NCBI GenBank assembly: GCA_002284615.2
Contig: MU069507.1
Span: 384,582-396,244, forward strand
DNA: 11,663 nucleotides
Origin: Dunaliella salina
Lineage: Eukaryota; Chlorophyta; Chlorophyceae; Chlamydomonadales; Dunaliellaceae
Reading direction: 5' to 3'
Below the pieces are notes generated by a model. It did no database searches. It was given only the letters and a program-made list of their open reading frames with translations, and had not been told where the DNA came from. Positions 1 through 8,466 of this stretch are shown here, one piece after another. Positions within the stretch are counted from its first letter, which is position 1; every line of letters starts with the position of its first letter. The translations under genes and the position numbers were made by a program.

Positions 1-257
1 CAGATAGGGGTAACGAACACAGGTCCTGCTCCTCATCACGCCATCAAATTGTCAATGCTTTTCTCTCCACATGCTTACGCATCACACCATCGTCACAGCA
101 TAAAGAATGGAACTCGTCATGGCTGGAATGATAGAATTTGATGCATTGGCAAGCACGATTCATCCAGGTATTCAAATAGGATTTTGTCTGCCAGGCCACA
201 CCCCGCCCCTCGCGCAGCAACCACATGGACTGGAGAATGCTAAGCGAGCCTGTATTC

Positions 258-485
258 TGTGGTTGTGGGGTGGGTTCCTGGACGTGCATCAGCCTCTTCT
301 GGCTAACAGACATACAAGATGTTCTTGGCTTATTTGCTCATGCCAACAACGCTCAAATTCTCTCATTAAAGTGTGGTTGTGGGGTGGTTTCCCAGATGTG
401 CGTCAGCCTCCTCTGGCTGATAGTTGTGCAACTTGCTCTTGGCGTATCTGCCCGTGCCTCCCACACACAAATTCCCAAATAAAAG
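258..485. repeat. Two diverged tandem copies of a 114-bp unit
   Basis: Copy 1 is 258-371 and copy 2 is 372-485. Both begin TGTGGTTGTGGGGTGG and both end in a short AAAG. Within them, CAGCCTCTTCTGGCT matches CAGCCTCCTCTGGCT at the same offset. The period is a multiple of three, so every frame shows a 38-residue repeat. On the + strand one frame gives a WGGF-D-V/R-QP pattern twice. I do not recognise a protein family, and the Cys/Trp-rich translation has no conserved neighbours, so a decayed minisatellite-like duplication is likelier than a gene. Confidence 0.75.
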
Positions 486-492
486 TTTTTGC

Positions 493-671
493 CTGCATGC
501 CATGTTTCAGGGCAAGTTGTGCGGTGAGCAGGCTTTGCTGGCCATTCTTTGCTCAGCTTAAAACGACAAAAAAACTTTCAAAGCACTTAATCCATGGCTT
601 TAACAGTCTATCAACATTGCAGGCCTGCCTAGCATAGCAGTTTGCTTGGCTGCATGCCGAGTTTCAGGGCA
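493..671. repeat. Dispersed 22-bp direct repeat
   Basis: 493-514 and 650-671 match at 20 of 22 positions (core GTTTCAGGGCA, preceded by CTGCATGCC). The spacing is 157 bp. With the 114-bp duplication next to it, this suggests repeated local duplication in the first 700 bp. No coding role is visible. Confidence 0.6.
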
Positions 672-689
672 GGCAAAGGCAGCAAGTTT

Positions 690-2480
690 GAAGTGTGTCA
701 AGAAGAATGGAAACCTCGGAGCTCACCATGAATGTATGGCTCCACCAAAACGGAGACGCAGTTGCTCAAAGAGCAGTAATTCCTCTTGAAATGGAAATGA
801 GTGCATTAGGATCCAGAGGCATGCCTGCTTACTACTGTACAACATGTGGATTATTCCGCCCCTTAAACATTTTTTTTTTGAATTGCGCCTTTATCCCGCA
901 ACCCCCTCAGATCGAACTCTTGAGTGTCACACATTTTCCCACAGACCGACGTTATTCTCCCGATTCTACAATGAAAATTGGAGGGCCTTGAGATGAGCAT
1001 TGTGTGCAGCCTGGAACTGCAGATGAAGACCTGCAAGATCCGTGATTCTTTTACACTTCGGAAAGCTGCTGTTCCAAAATCCCACGAGTTGAACTGCACA
1101 CATGGTTATAAACGGAGGGCAACTCAGAAAGCATGGACCCACACACCCTTGGGAAGGAACTGTTTTCTAAATTCTAGCACTTCAAATCCAACCGTACAAA
1201 CTCTTCTTGCATCTGAAGACCAGCTTTTGTGCCTCCTTCATGCATCCATTTGAATCCTGACAATTGAGCTGACAGCAGGAACTAACACTCATCTTCAGAT
1301 GATGAGGGACCCCCATAACCCCCTTCTAAAAGCTTCTCATTGCCAAATGTCGAAAGTCATCTGGCGCCATAGGTGTTTCGTTTTCATTCATGCACAAAAC
1401 TTTCAATAAATTGAATTCAGCATCACACATAGCGTTCGGTTTATGATAAAAGGTTTTCAAAATTACCACTGTGGTATACTACATTACAATAAAAAAAGCT
1501 CAGGATTAAAGGATTTATCTGATAATGGGTGTGAAGGGGATTTTGCACCCCAGGAATTGATTGGTCCTGTTCCTGCAAGGTAAAAATGAGTAGGGAGATA
1601 ATTTATTAAATACACAGTGATGTGCACTTGCACAACAGCCCTTTTTCATCTTTTCAACTCTCGACCTTGCCAGCACACAGCTGCCTGAGCGCAAGCATCC
1701 AAAATGGAGTGCATCCAAAGCTTTAGCTGGAAATGTATGTTCAATGAATAGGGCGGGGGAGGTGGACTAGCTCTTCCTGCACTCCATCCATTTTCCCCTC
1801 CTCTGTCTCTGCGATATTTGTGTCATGGTGACACCATTCTCCTGCCCACTCGCCAGGCGCTTGCATGCAGAGCTGTGCTTTGTGCATGCTTGCGAGGGGT
1901 CGCTGGGGCTCAAAATCTCACCACAGCCTTTGCACTTCATGGCATTTCATCTCGCTCTGACATGATAACCACCTCACAGACCCCCTTCAGCCTCTTACAG
2001 TGGGTCACCAGGTGGGCCCCTTCAGGCATCCTGCGGGCCCCTCACATCTGGCGCACCACGCCTCTTATCTTATTCTAAATGACTTACCTTTTTCTTTTCC
2101 TGTTTGTTCAATGGCGGCATCCTAACTGTGAGCCTAATCCTAGTGGAAATAATAGAATGTGGAAGCCATCTAACGTGATAAAATGTAATTACAAGCCGCG
2201 CAGGCAGCAAGGTAGCGAGGTACGGGGTAACCAGAACGCGGTGCGCTTGGCTCATAAGATAATACCTGGACCCTTGTCAATGGCGATTTTGAATTTTATA
2301 TGGACATTGGAATTATTAGAGAAGGCATCTATAACCTTCACAAGCACCATAGCAGATGCAACGCTTGTTCCCCCGCACGCATTTTGTGAGCTTGCAACTT
2401 TACAGAAACACTATTTGATACCTAAAGAGATGAAACACTATAGGAAGTGACCTTGCTGCTGAGAAAGTGGCTATAAAAGA
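690..2480. other. Gene-free stretch with no recognisable feature
   Basis: I read all frames and both strands here. The open frames (for example 695-991, 978-1253, 1818-2078 and 2079-2450 on the + strand) are short and have mixed, non-coding-like composition. They contain no motif I recognise. There is no tRNA-like fold, no long direct repeat and no terminal inverted repeat. It is best read as intergenic or intronic DNA. Confidence 0.5.
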
Positions 2481-2482
2481 GA

Positions 2483-2562
2483 AGGCTTGTGAAGAAATAA
2501 AACCTGAAGTTTCTTGTGCGATGGGCTTATGAATAAATAAAACCTGTAGTTTCTCGCGCGCT
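2483..2562. repeat. 40-bp tandem duplication carrying AATAAA
   Basis: Positions 2495-2520 and 2535-2560 share AAATAAAACCTG followed by AGTTTCT, and differ at a few sites. The offset is exactly 40 bp, and the similarity extends left into GGCTT-TGA. Each copy contains AATAAA, which resembles a polyadenylation signal, but no coding region ends just upstream, so a 3'-end role is not supported. Confidence 0.55.
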
Positions 2563-2689
2563 GTAGCAGATTTCCGCATGCCCCTATTTGCAGCTCGAGA
2601 GCTTGTCACCTTATGAATGCACTGTTTACAACCTTGACATTCAAATAATATAAACACTGCGTAGGGATGATCCCCGGTGCCCTAACTTT

Positions 2690-3250
2690 TATTCAGGAGA
2701 TTAAGAACCATAAAATTTTTTATCAAGGGGGGTAACCATTGTTGCAGCCTCTCCCAAAATTTCTGGGCCTGCTGGGACCATTTTTCATTCCCGTTTTTTT
2801 GTATTTGCAACCCCCATATGCTATGATAACACCCTGCGTTTTCAAAATTTGGGAAGAAGAAGTTCAAAAATTGACCTTTTTGGCGCTCGAAGTGCTGGAT
2901 TTAGTGGATTTTCTCCAAGGGAAATTGCTGAAATTCTGTATCTCACCAACCACTGAGTCTTTTTACCCCATTTTTTTTGCAATGATATTCTTCATTACAA
3001 GGGCTCCAAATCACCAAAATTCACCCAATTTGGTGCAGTGGATGGTCAGGAATAAAGACAAGGTGTTAAAAACTAGGGTTCACGCCGCGGCTGATCAGGC
3101 ATATGCCCTGTTACTGGCACCTCTGGAACTCCAGTGTTAGAGAAAGCTCATGAAAAGGGCTACCATAGGAATCTAAGCTCGTGTGGTTCCAGTCATAGGA
3201 GAGCAATGTTGAGAGCACACGAAAAACATGCAATTTTAGGCCCCATCTGG
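2690..3250 (-). mobile_element. Diverged inverted relative of the hAT-like element at 9714-10295
   Basis: Reverse-complemented, this stretch is collinear with the element at 9714-10295. Shared blocks are GCGGCGTGAACCCTA (3074-3088 vs 9885-9899, identical), CCACTGCACCAAATT (3027-3041 vs 9943-9957, identical), TGGTAGCCCT (3156-3165 vs 9808-9817), CATTGCAAAAA (2974-2984 vs 10001-10011) and AGCATATG (2815-2822 vs 10156-10163). They occur in the same order with similar spacing (77 bp in both copies for the first pair). The expected outer end near 3241-3249 reads CAGATGGGG on the minus strand, against CAGAGGGG in the intact copy. The 18-bp terminal repeat is otherwise lost and the other end is unclear. 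This is an older, decayed member of the same family. It encodes nothing recognisable. Confidence 0.72.
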
Positions 3251-3271
3251 TATCCATCCAGATCTGGACCT

Positions 3272-3373
3272 GGCCATATCTCAGGACTGGATGGATGTCC
3301 ATGGACCAAAAGTTGCAGGTCCTAATGAAAAAAACTTGGTCCATGGACATTCATCCAGTCCTGAGATATAGCC
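3272..3373. repeat. Near-perfect 38-bp-arm hairpin with 26-nt loop
   Basis: The left arm 3272-3309 and right arm 3336-3373 are reverse complements at 36 of 38 positions. The loop is 3310-3335. Each arm contains the palindromic core GTCCATGGAC, so the arms are themselves partly self-complementary. It lies just outside the outer end of the decayed element at 2690-3250. It could be a foldback element, the stem of a longer inverted-repeat transposon, or a transcribed hairpin. Nothing in the sequence settles which. Confidence 0.85.
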
Positions 3374-3644
3374 TTCCAAAGTCCACACAATGGTTTCCCC
3401 CCTCTGATTTTTTATGCTGGTTGCACAATAGCATATCTTGCTCATCTTTTGAGGGTAACACGTTCAAAGGCAACAAGCATCCAACAACTTGTCAGATAAG
3501 TGGACTACCGTAGCGACACTGGGGGTTTTACGATTCATTAAATAATTGTTGAGGCATCTCGTAATATGGAATAACTTAAAATTACTTTTTCCAAGGGCTC
3601 ATAAAAGGTATGGTTTTGTTTGAAGCAATTAGTAAGGCTGCACA

Positions 3645-4036
3645 ATGCAGCCACATGCCCCTAGGGGCAAAGAACCCTGTTTGACATGGGAGCTGCCCAG
3701 CGTGCAAGATGTGGCAGCTGAGGCTGCTGCAGGTGTGGGGGAAGCAGTGCAGGCAGGGGAAGCGTGCTTGGAGGAGCTTGCAGGTATTGTTCAGGGCTTT
3801 GTGGACCCCACTGCTCAGGGGGAGGGGACAGGCAGGGGCAGGGGCAGGGGCAGGTGGGGCAAGGTTATGGGTCGGAGCAAGGGCAAGAGGGGCAGAGGGC
3901 AAGGAAGGGCTCCCACTTGAAGCTCCAGGACCTGATGGAGGTGTCCGAGGTCACCACGAAATCCACAGATGAAGAGATGGAAGAGGCGAGTAAAGACAAA
4001 GAGCCCATGTTTGAGACTCAAAAACGCATGGGTTTC
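3645..4036 (+). pseudogene. Coding-like, frame-broken stretch (RG-rich then acidic)
   Basis: From the ATG at 3645, one frame gives an Ala/Glu-rich, helix-like segment (VQDVAAEAAAGVGEAVQAGE) followed by an RG-repeat, basic stretch ending at a stop at 3918-3920. A second frame then continues as an acidic segment (SEVTTKSTDEEMEEASKDKE) to about 4036, with mostly G/C-ending codons at first. The two halves together look like one broken gene: a helical N-part, a basic glycine-arginine linker and an acidic tail. They are joined by a frame change near 3900. I do not recognise a family. It sits inside the inverted-repeat segment 3505-4156, so it may be captured cargo. The alternative is low-complexity purine-rich DNA that happens to stay open. 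Confidence 0.25.
3818..3859 (+). repeat. GGGGCA short tandem repeat, G-quadruplex-prone
   Basis: Six runs of four or more G lie within 42 bases, mostly in a GGGGCA or GGGGACA context. This fits the four-run G-quadruplex pattern with short loops on the + strand. In the coding-like frame the same bases spell the RG-repeat. Confidence 0.6.
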
Positions 4037-4250
4037 CAAATTTCGACTTGTATTGGCGGACCTCGTATACCCGGAATGCTCGCAAATTAATTAATAAAAT
4101 TATTTTGGGACCTCGTAATAAATCAATGTCGTACTACATTAGTGTTGCTACGGTAGGTATATAATATTATGTAATAAACAATCAAATCAATTATATTGGT
4201 TGGGAGCACTTTACCTTAATCACATGCAATCCCACATGCTCAATTACACA

Positions 4251-4363
4251 AGGTTATCACTAGCCATGGGTAAGTAGGGTGTCCCAATATCTCAAACAGG
4301 CTCGCCGAGCCTCGTCGAGGCTTGCCCCCAATTGGGAGGGCCTTGTTGGGAGGTTATCATTAG
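4251..4363. repeat. Three short palindromes bracketed by a 13-bp direct repeat
   Basis: AGGTTATCACTAG (4251-4263) recurs as AGGTTATCATTAG (4351-4363), exactly 100 bp apart. Between them lie GGCTCGCCGAGCC (4299-4311), GCCTCGTCGAGGC (4309-4321) and CCCAATTGGG (4327-4336), each a perfect palindrome around zero or one centre base. The first two overlap by three bases, so their hairpins compete. The sequence is much more GC-rich than its flanks. Confidence 0.65.
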
Positions 4364-5082
4364 AAAACTGCTTCTCAAAGGAGGCTCCAATCGGTCCGAG
4401 AATACAGACAACTTATAAAAACATTTTGATTAATAGATTTAACCGGAACGGGTGTTGAGCAGGAATTAGTTTAACCGACTCAGAGGTCGGCTCCTATCGC
4501 CCCCAGTTTGTCACTGCAGACCCTGCCACTATTCGTTCTCATCATCGAGCAACTGGCTTCCACATCCTCAGTTGTCACTGCTGCCCCTGTTGCTGCTCCT
4601 CCAATGAATCAAACTCTCCTGCAGAGCCTTCCTGTACCCCTTGCAGTTCCCTTGCTCCAGAGGTGTGACTTGCTTACATCAGGAGGGTTGGATGGGCCGC
4701 TTACAGAGCTTGTATTGCAGCTTGCACAACACATGAGTTGTGGCCACAAGTACCACAGACATGCACTGCCAACCCAAGCCTTCCCTTCTGCTTCTACTTC
4801 TCGGTGTTGCCTCGAATTCAGCATCTGCATCATGCATGTACGTTCCCTGGTACTGCTGCAAACCCAGCTCTCACACCTGTGTCTCCTCCTGTGGCACTGC
4901 CCAGTATCATCCCAAAACTTCCCCGGACATTTTAAATGTATGATTTAATTTTTTTAGAATTTTTGCAGATTTCTTGGGCAGTTTTCAGCAATTTTGCACC
5001 ATTTTTGGTGACCCTCGTTCCCATCAAGGATGAGGCCCATCCGCCAAATAGGCTCGGCGAGGTGGCGACCCAACCCTACTTA
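4271..5082. mobile_element. Possible element with weak inverted ends
   Basis: TAAGTAGGGT at 4271-4280 is matched by its reverse complement at 5073-5082. Further in, CTCGCCGAGCCT at 4301-4312 is matched inverted at 5050-5061, though with different spacing. TTATCAC occurs just outside the left end (4254-4260) and at the right end (5080-5086, overlapping the inverted repeat), so it is not a clean target-site duplication. The inside is C/T-rich and contains only broken open frames. The call rests on short matches and could be wrong. Confidence 0.3.
4500..4945 (+). other. C/T-rich stretch with Pro/Ala-rich frames, no recognised gene
   Basis: An ATG at 4508 opens a 146-codon frame. Its first third is Val/Ala/Pro-rich (VVTAAPVAAPP), after which it turns into Cys/His/Leu-rich sequence typical of a wrong frame. 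From about 4860 a different frame becomes Pro/Ala-rich (ANPALTPVSPPVALPS). This could be a frameshifted fragment of a proline-rich protein. It could equally be pyrimidine-rich repeat DNA. I see no domain. Confidence 0.2.
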
Positions 5083-5099
5083 TCACCTTGAACAATTTT

Positions 5100-5930
5100 T
5101 TTCCAGGGGTGCAGGATGACTCTGGACGCCGGAGAAATAATGGTTTTAGCACGCAACAATGTGTGTGACAGCAATAAAATAACTGGTTCTGAAGATTCTT
5201 TGGTGATGGAGAGATGAAGCCTCCAAGTTGCCTGAAGGAATCCAGAAATGAGAAGCTTACTGAAGCCTCCTATTAGTGATGGGTAGAGGGGATGGCAGCA
5301 GCAGCAGCAAAAGGCGGAGCCAATCAGATTGTGTGCTTTTTGACACCAGCTAATGAAGAGTATACTAGGAACACATTTTTGCCCTGCACATCTTCATGTT
5401 CAGGCTCAATGCTGCTGTCCTAGTGCACTGCTGCAGCTACCAGGGAAGTACAGGGACCCCTCGTGCAGTTCCGGTTTGCCTGGAACTACGTCAGCGATAA
5501 GCTCGGAAACAGTCGGAATTGAACCCTGGACCTCCTGGTTCCTGTTTAATTGTATCAAATTCTTCTTTTTTATTTTCTGGTCTGCCCGCACCACACTCTA
5601 ATTTTTTCCAGCTCTTTTTGCCAGGCAATATAACAATCCCGGGCGCCGCGCGGGCTGTGTTCCCCTGCCAGCTAAATTGCTGCAAGCAGCTTGCAAGTCT
5701 TTTTGTACTTCAGAGGTTGTAACTTGCAGGGCAAATGGGGGGTGACTGTCCCTGTGAAGAGTGCAAGATACCTCAAAAAAAGGAGTATTGAGAGGGGGAA
5801 ATCATGGAGGAATATTTTTGTAGGATTCACGTTAATAACATTCATGTTCGGTAAAATGATGTTTGCAGGTGACCACACTTTCCAACCCCCTCAAAATGTA
5901 TTTCCCACAAAATCTATACCTTTGAGGATA
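5100..5930. other. Gene-free stretch
   Basis: It holds only short open frames on both strands without family features, a (GCA)4-like run near 5295-5307 and a poly-T/A-rich patch near 5562-5575. No inverted or tandem repeat of note was seen. Confidence 0.45.
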
Positions 5931-5931
5931 G

Positions 5932-5971
5932 TACATTATGTACAGTGATTATACATTATGTACAGTGATTG
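5932..5971. repeat. 20-bp perfect tandem duplication
   Basis: TACATTATGTACAGTGATT occurs at 5932-5950 and again at 5952-5970, with a unit length of 20 bp that differs only in the last base (A or G). Each unit contains the palindrome TGTACA. Two identical copies imply a recent slippage or repair event. The following 6000-6380 is gene-free, with a 9-bp inverted repeat CCTCAAAGG at 6034-6042 and 6079-6087. Confidence 0.85.
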
Positions 5972-6382
5972 AGTAGGGTGTCTCCAGCATTAACAATTCC
6001 ACCTAAACCCTGGGTGTTAGTGAGGGAAATCTTCCTCAAAGGTACCCGCAGCTTTTTGGTCTCATTCTTTCAGCTGCTCCTTTGAGGCCACTTGCTGGTC
6101 TCTCAAGGCCCTTTATCTGTGCAATTCTGACTCAATCAATTGCATGGTCATTCCGAGTGAAGTTGCTTGGGTTACCTGGTCAGTCTCGCGTTGTATCTCA
6201 CTTTTTCATTACTTCTCGAGGAGCACAGCAGTAGATGAATGAGGTGCCTCCAAAGGGGTGCAAGGGTCAGGTGGGAAAGCAATTAGGTGGCTGGTTCAGT
6301 CCATCTGGAAAGTGAAGCTAGAATTGAGGATTGGCTATGAACTTGCAAATTTATTTGTATCGTGCAGAATTGGACTTATCAC

Positions 6383-6633
6383 GCACCCCTTAAAATTTTA
6401 AATTTGAAATTTCTATGTTCTACCTCGAGGGTCTTGGAGCGTGCATTAAGGAAAGGATACTTTAGCCTGTACCGAAGCGCCCCCACCAATGAGCCCCAGA
6501 GGAGACGCCTCAGCCTAAACCGAAGCGTCCCCACCAGGATTCAAATCCGCGATCTTCTCCACCGCACTCCCGCAGGAGCGATGCGACGGAGCCACACCGG
6601 ATTCGCCTGCTCCCCTTAAAGCACCCCTTAAAA
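6383..6633 (-). mobile_element. tRNA-derived SINE with 13-bp target-site duplication
   Basis: GCACCCCTTAAAA occurs at 6383-6395 and 6621-6633, flanking a 225-bp body (6396-6620). On the minus strand the body starts with a tRNA-like head. TGGCTCCGTCGC (around 6583-6594) matches the Pol III A box at about 10 of 12 positions, and GATTTGAATCC (around 6537-6547) matches the B box GGTTCRANTCC at 9 of 11. The spacing of about 35 nt is normal for a tRNA. Downstream comes an unrelated part with two copies of a CGCTTCGGT-containing repeat (plus-strand 6455-6487 and 6501-6535), ending in an A/T-rich tail. A tRNA head, unrelated body, A/T-rich 3' end and flanking duplication are the hallmarks of a SINE. 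The head no longer folds as a working tRNA. Confidence 0.7.
6455..6535 (-). repeat. Internal duplication in the SINE body
   Basis: 6455-6487 and 6501-6535 are near-copies sharing ACCGAAGCG and CCCCACC, with AGCCT five bases before them, at an offset of about 47 bp. The copy next to the tRNA-like head is directly joined to the B box. Confidence 0.65.
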
Positions 6634-7134
6634 AATAGTTAGTTTTGGAACCACGCATCAGCAGTGCAACCCAAATAATTTTCTCTAACAGCCGCATAGA
6701 GGCAATACTTGCAATTTTTACCTTTTCGGACGTCCAAAATTGAAATTGACACAACTGCACACCCTTGAAAGAATTATTTTTTATGTGTACGCAGTCACCA
6801 CACAGGGTAAAAAATGTGCGCGTTGCTAAGGGGAGCGATCTTTCCAATGATGTTAGGCTGATTGCTTGCAACCTTACCTAGTGAATTGATGAGTAAGTGT
6901 GAATCCGACTTCATATTGAACCACATTCAAAAATCCATAAATACAAGTGATACCCCAATGTAGTTTCTACAATTACATGCTCATTCTGAATTCATGCCCC
7001 TGGTACTTGATAAGTCACAAAGGTGTTCTGCATCTCAAATCCTGAATTCAAGAACTCCAAAGCAGAAACCATTTCCGTTCCTGGTGTACTGCAAGAAGCG
7101 CAAAAGTAGTGGGCATAGTCTCCCTGTTTACATA
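6634..7134. other. Gene-free stretch between two mobile elements
   Basis: I see no open frame with family features, no repeat and no RNA gene. If the WD40 exon at 8467 belongs to a gene starting further left, this would be intron. Confidence 0.45.
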
Positions 7135-8078
7135 ATCGTCGGACATTTCACGCCTCGGTTGAATAGCGGTTGAATTGGTTTAAATCAACCGCGGTGGAAG
7201 AGCGGTTGAAAATTTGGTTGATAGCCGCAGGTTTGCGGTTGAAATTTCGCGGTTGAAACTTCATTCAACCGCACAGTGGAAATGGGAAAACCAAAAAAAG
7301 AAAAGAGCGCAGCAAGTCTGGAACTAAGGACTCTCTGATATGTTCATGTGACTGTGACCACTAGGCCAAGACATACCACCTCAAACATACTTATTAATTA
7401 TATATTTAATTATAGTTCACAATGAGCTCATTCATAGGCTGTGCATGCGCAGGATAAGCCTCAGTGTCTGCAAAAGGCCTTGCAATATGTTTCCTCACCA
7501 TCAAGAGTGGCAGGTGAAAAAACACACCACCTTTTGCATTTTGTACTGCTCTGTCACTGTATACCTCTGATTCAGACCCTTTTCAGAGCCCTTTTCGTCT
7601 GATTCCATCCAAGACGGGTGTCTGAATCCATTTAAGACAAATTGATGATCCCATCCAAGACAGGTGTCTATTCTGTCAATAGCCAGACCTCCAAACAGAC
7701 CCTTTTTCCTCTGATTCAGACCCTCTGATCCTTGGCCAACCCAGACTGTTCAGTCACTGAATACCTCTGATCAGACCCCTTTCAGACTATGTCAAGTTGC
7801 CAATCAGTGACAAATGTCTACATTCAAACTAACAAGGGTATTTTACACAGAGGCTACTATCAGTTATGCTTACTCTGCCCAAAATGTGCCAAACAAGCCT
7901 CCAGATTAATTTAGCTTGAAGTTCAAACATTACCGTGCGGATGAAGTGCAGTTGAAGCGGTTGATTTCAACCGCACGGTTGATTCAACCCCTTGCGGTTG
8001 AAAAGCGGTTGGAATAGTTTCAACCGCTCATCAACCGCATCAACCGCTCTTCAACCATGCCAGGAAATTTCTGACGAT
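7135..8078. mobile_element. 944-bp non-autonomous DNA element with GCGGTTGA arrays
   Basis: The first 39 bases (7135-7173) and the reverse complement of the last 39 (8040-8078) agree at about 31 positions, starting ATCGTC and ending GAGCGGTTGA or TAGCGGTTGA. Just inside each end the octamer GCGGTTGA occurs six times (in either orientation) on the left (7155-7276) and six times on the right (7940-8050), plus several one-mismatch variants. Dense subterminal motifs next to terminal inverted repeats are a known arrangement for transposase binding in hAT- and Mutator-like elements. The interior (7277-7939) has no transposase and no coding features. I could not define a target-site duplication, so no superfamily is assigned. 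Confidence 0.65.
7553..7789. repeat. CTCTGATTCAGACCC repeats inside the element
   Basis: CTCTGATTCAGACCC begins at 7565 and 7709, and a shortened form CTCTGATCAGACCCC at 7765. The blocks around 7565 and 7765 also share the preceding ATAC and the following TTTCAGA. CATCCAAGAC-GGTGTCT recurs at 7607-7624 and 7653-7670. This is a decayed internal repeat array with no coding content. Confidence 0.6.
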
Positions 8079-8454
8079 CCTTATATCAAATAAGTCAAGA
8101 AGAGATTCCGCGTCTCAAATACTGCTTTGCAGATGGTCCATTTGGAAGGGTTCAATCTCATTTAGCATACTCACGCCGGAGTGCGCCTAAACAGATAGTC
8201 AGGAATCATTCTATCTAAAAACAAGAGCGTCCGCTGTTAGTTCGATGTGGAAATGCCACGCATGTCAAAGTTACGTCCGCAAAGTCCGATCGGCGGTAGC
8301 CGAACGTTCCAAAATGTTGTATATGTGCGGTGATTAAAATCTTGCACAGTATCGTATGCCTGTTCCAGGTTGTGGTGGGCCAAGCCCTTTGTTGTCATGG
8401 AGTAGGCAGGATTGGGGTCGGAGATCTATGCAAACATCTTTGGTAATTTGCAAA

Positions 8455-8466
8455 TTTTGCTCGCAG
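8455..8466 (+). promoter_or_regulatory. 3' splice site before the WD40 exon
   Basis: A pyrimidine-rich run TTTTGCTCGCAG ends in AG at 8465-8466. The conserved WD40 reading frame begins immediately after it, and no matching homology is seen to the left. This places the acceptor here rather than at another AG. Confidence 0.7.

Larger units (their letters stand above)
3505..4156. mobile_element. Putative 652-bp element with terminal inverted repeats
   Basis: 3505-3520 reads CTACCGTAGCGACACT, and its reverse complement lies at 4141-4156 with one mismatch. Weaker similarity continues inward (ACGA, then ATT-GAGG). The ends are A/T-rich while the centre (about 3645-4035) is G/A-rich and unlike its surroundings. 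I see no clear target-site duplication and no transposase. A non-autonomous DNA transposon carrying foreign internal sequence is the simplest reading. A chance inverted repeat around unrelated DNA is possible. Confidence 0.45.

Noticed and set aside
107..637. 176-codon plus-strand open frame
   Set aside because: It is explained by the in-frame 114-bp duplication. The translation has no recognisable domain and an odd Cys/Trp/Leu mix.
2079..2450. 123-codon plus-strand frame
   Set aside because: Mixed composition, no domain, no conserved neighbours and no codon pattern to suggest translation.
5515..5525. Exact minus-strand match to the Pol III B box (GGTTCAATTCC), suggesting a tRNA or second SINE
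   Set aside because: No A box at a workable distance on the minus strand, and the flanking bases do not form a T-arm stem. A chance match is likelier.
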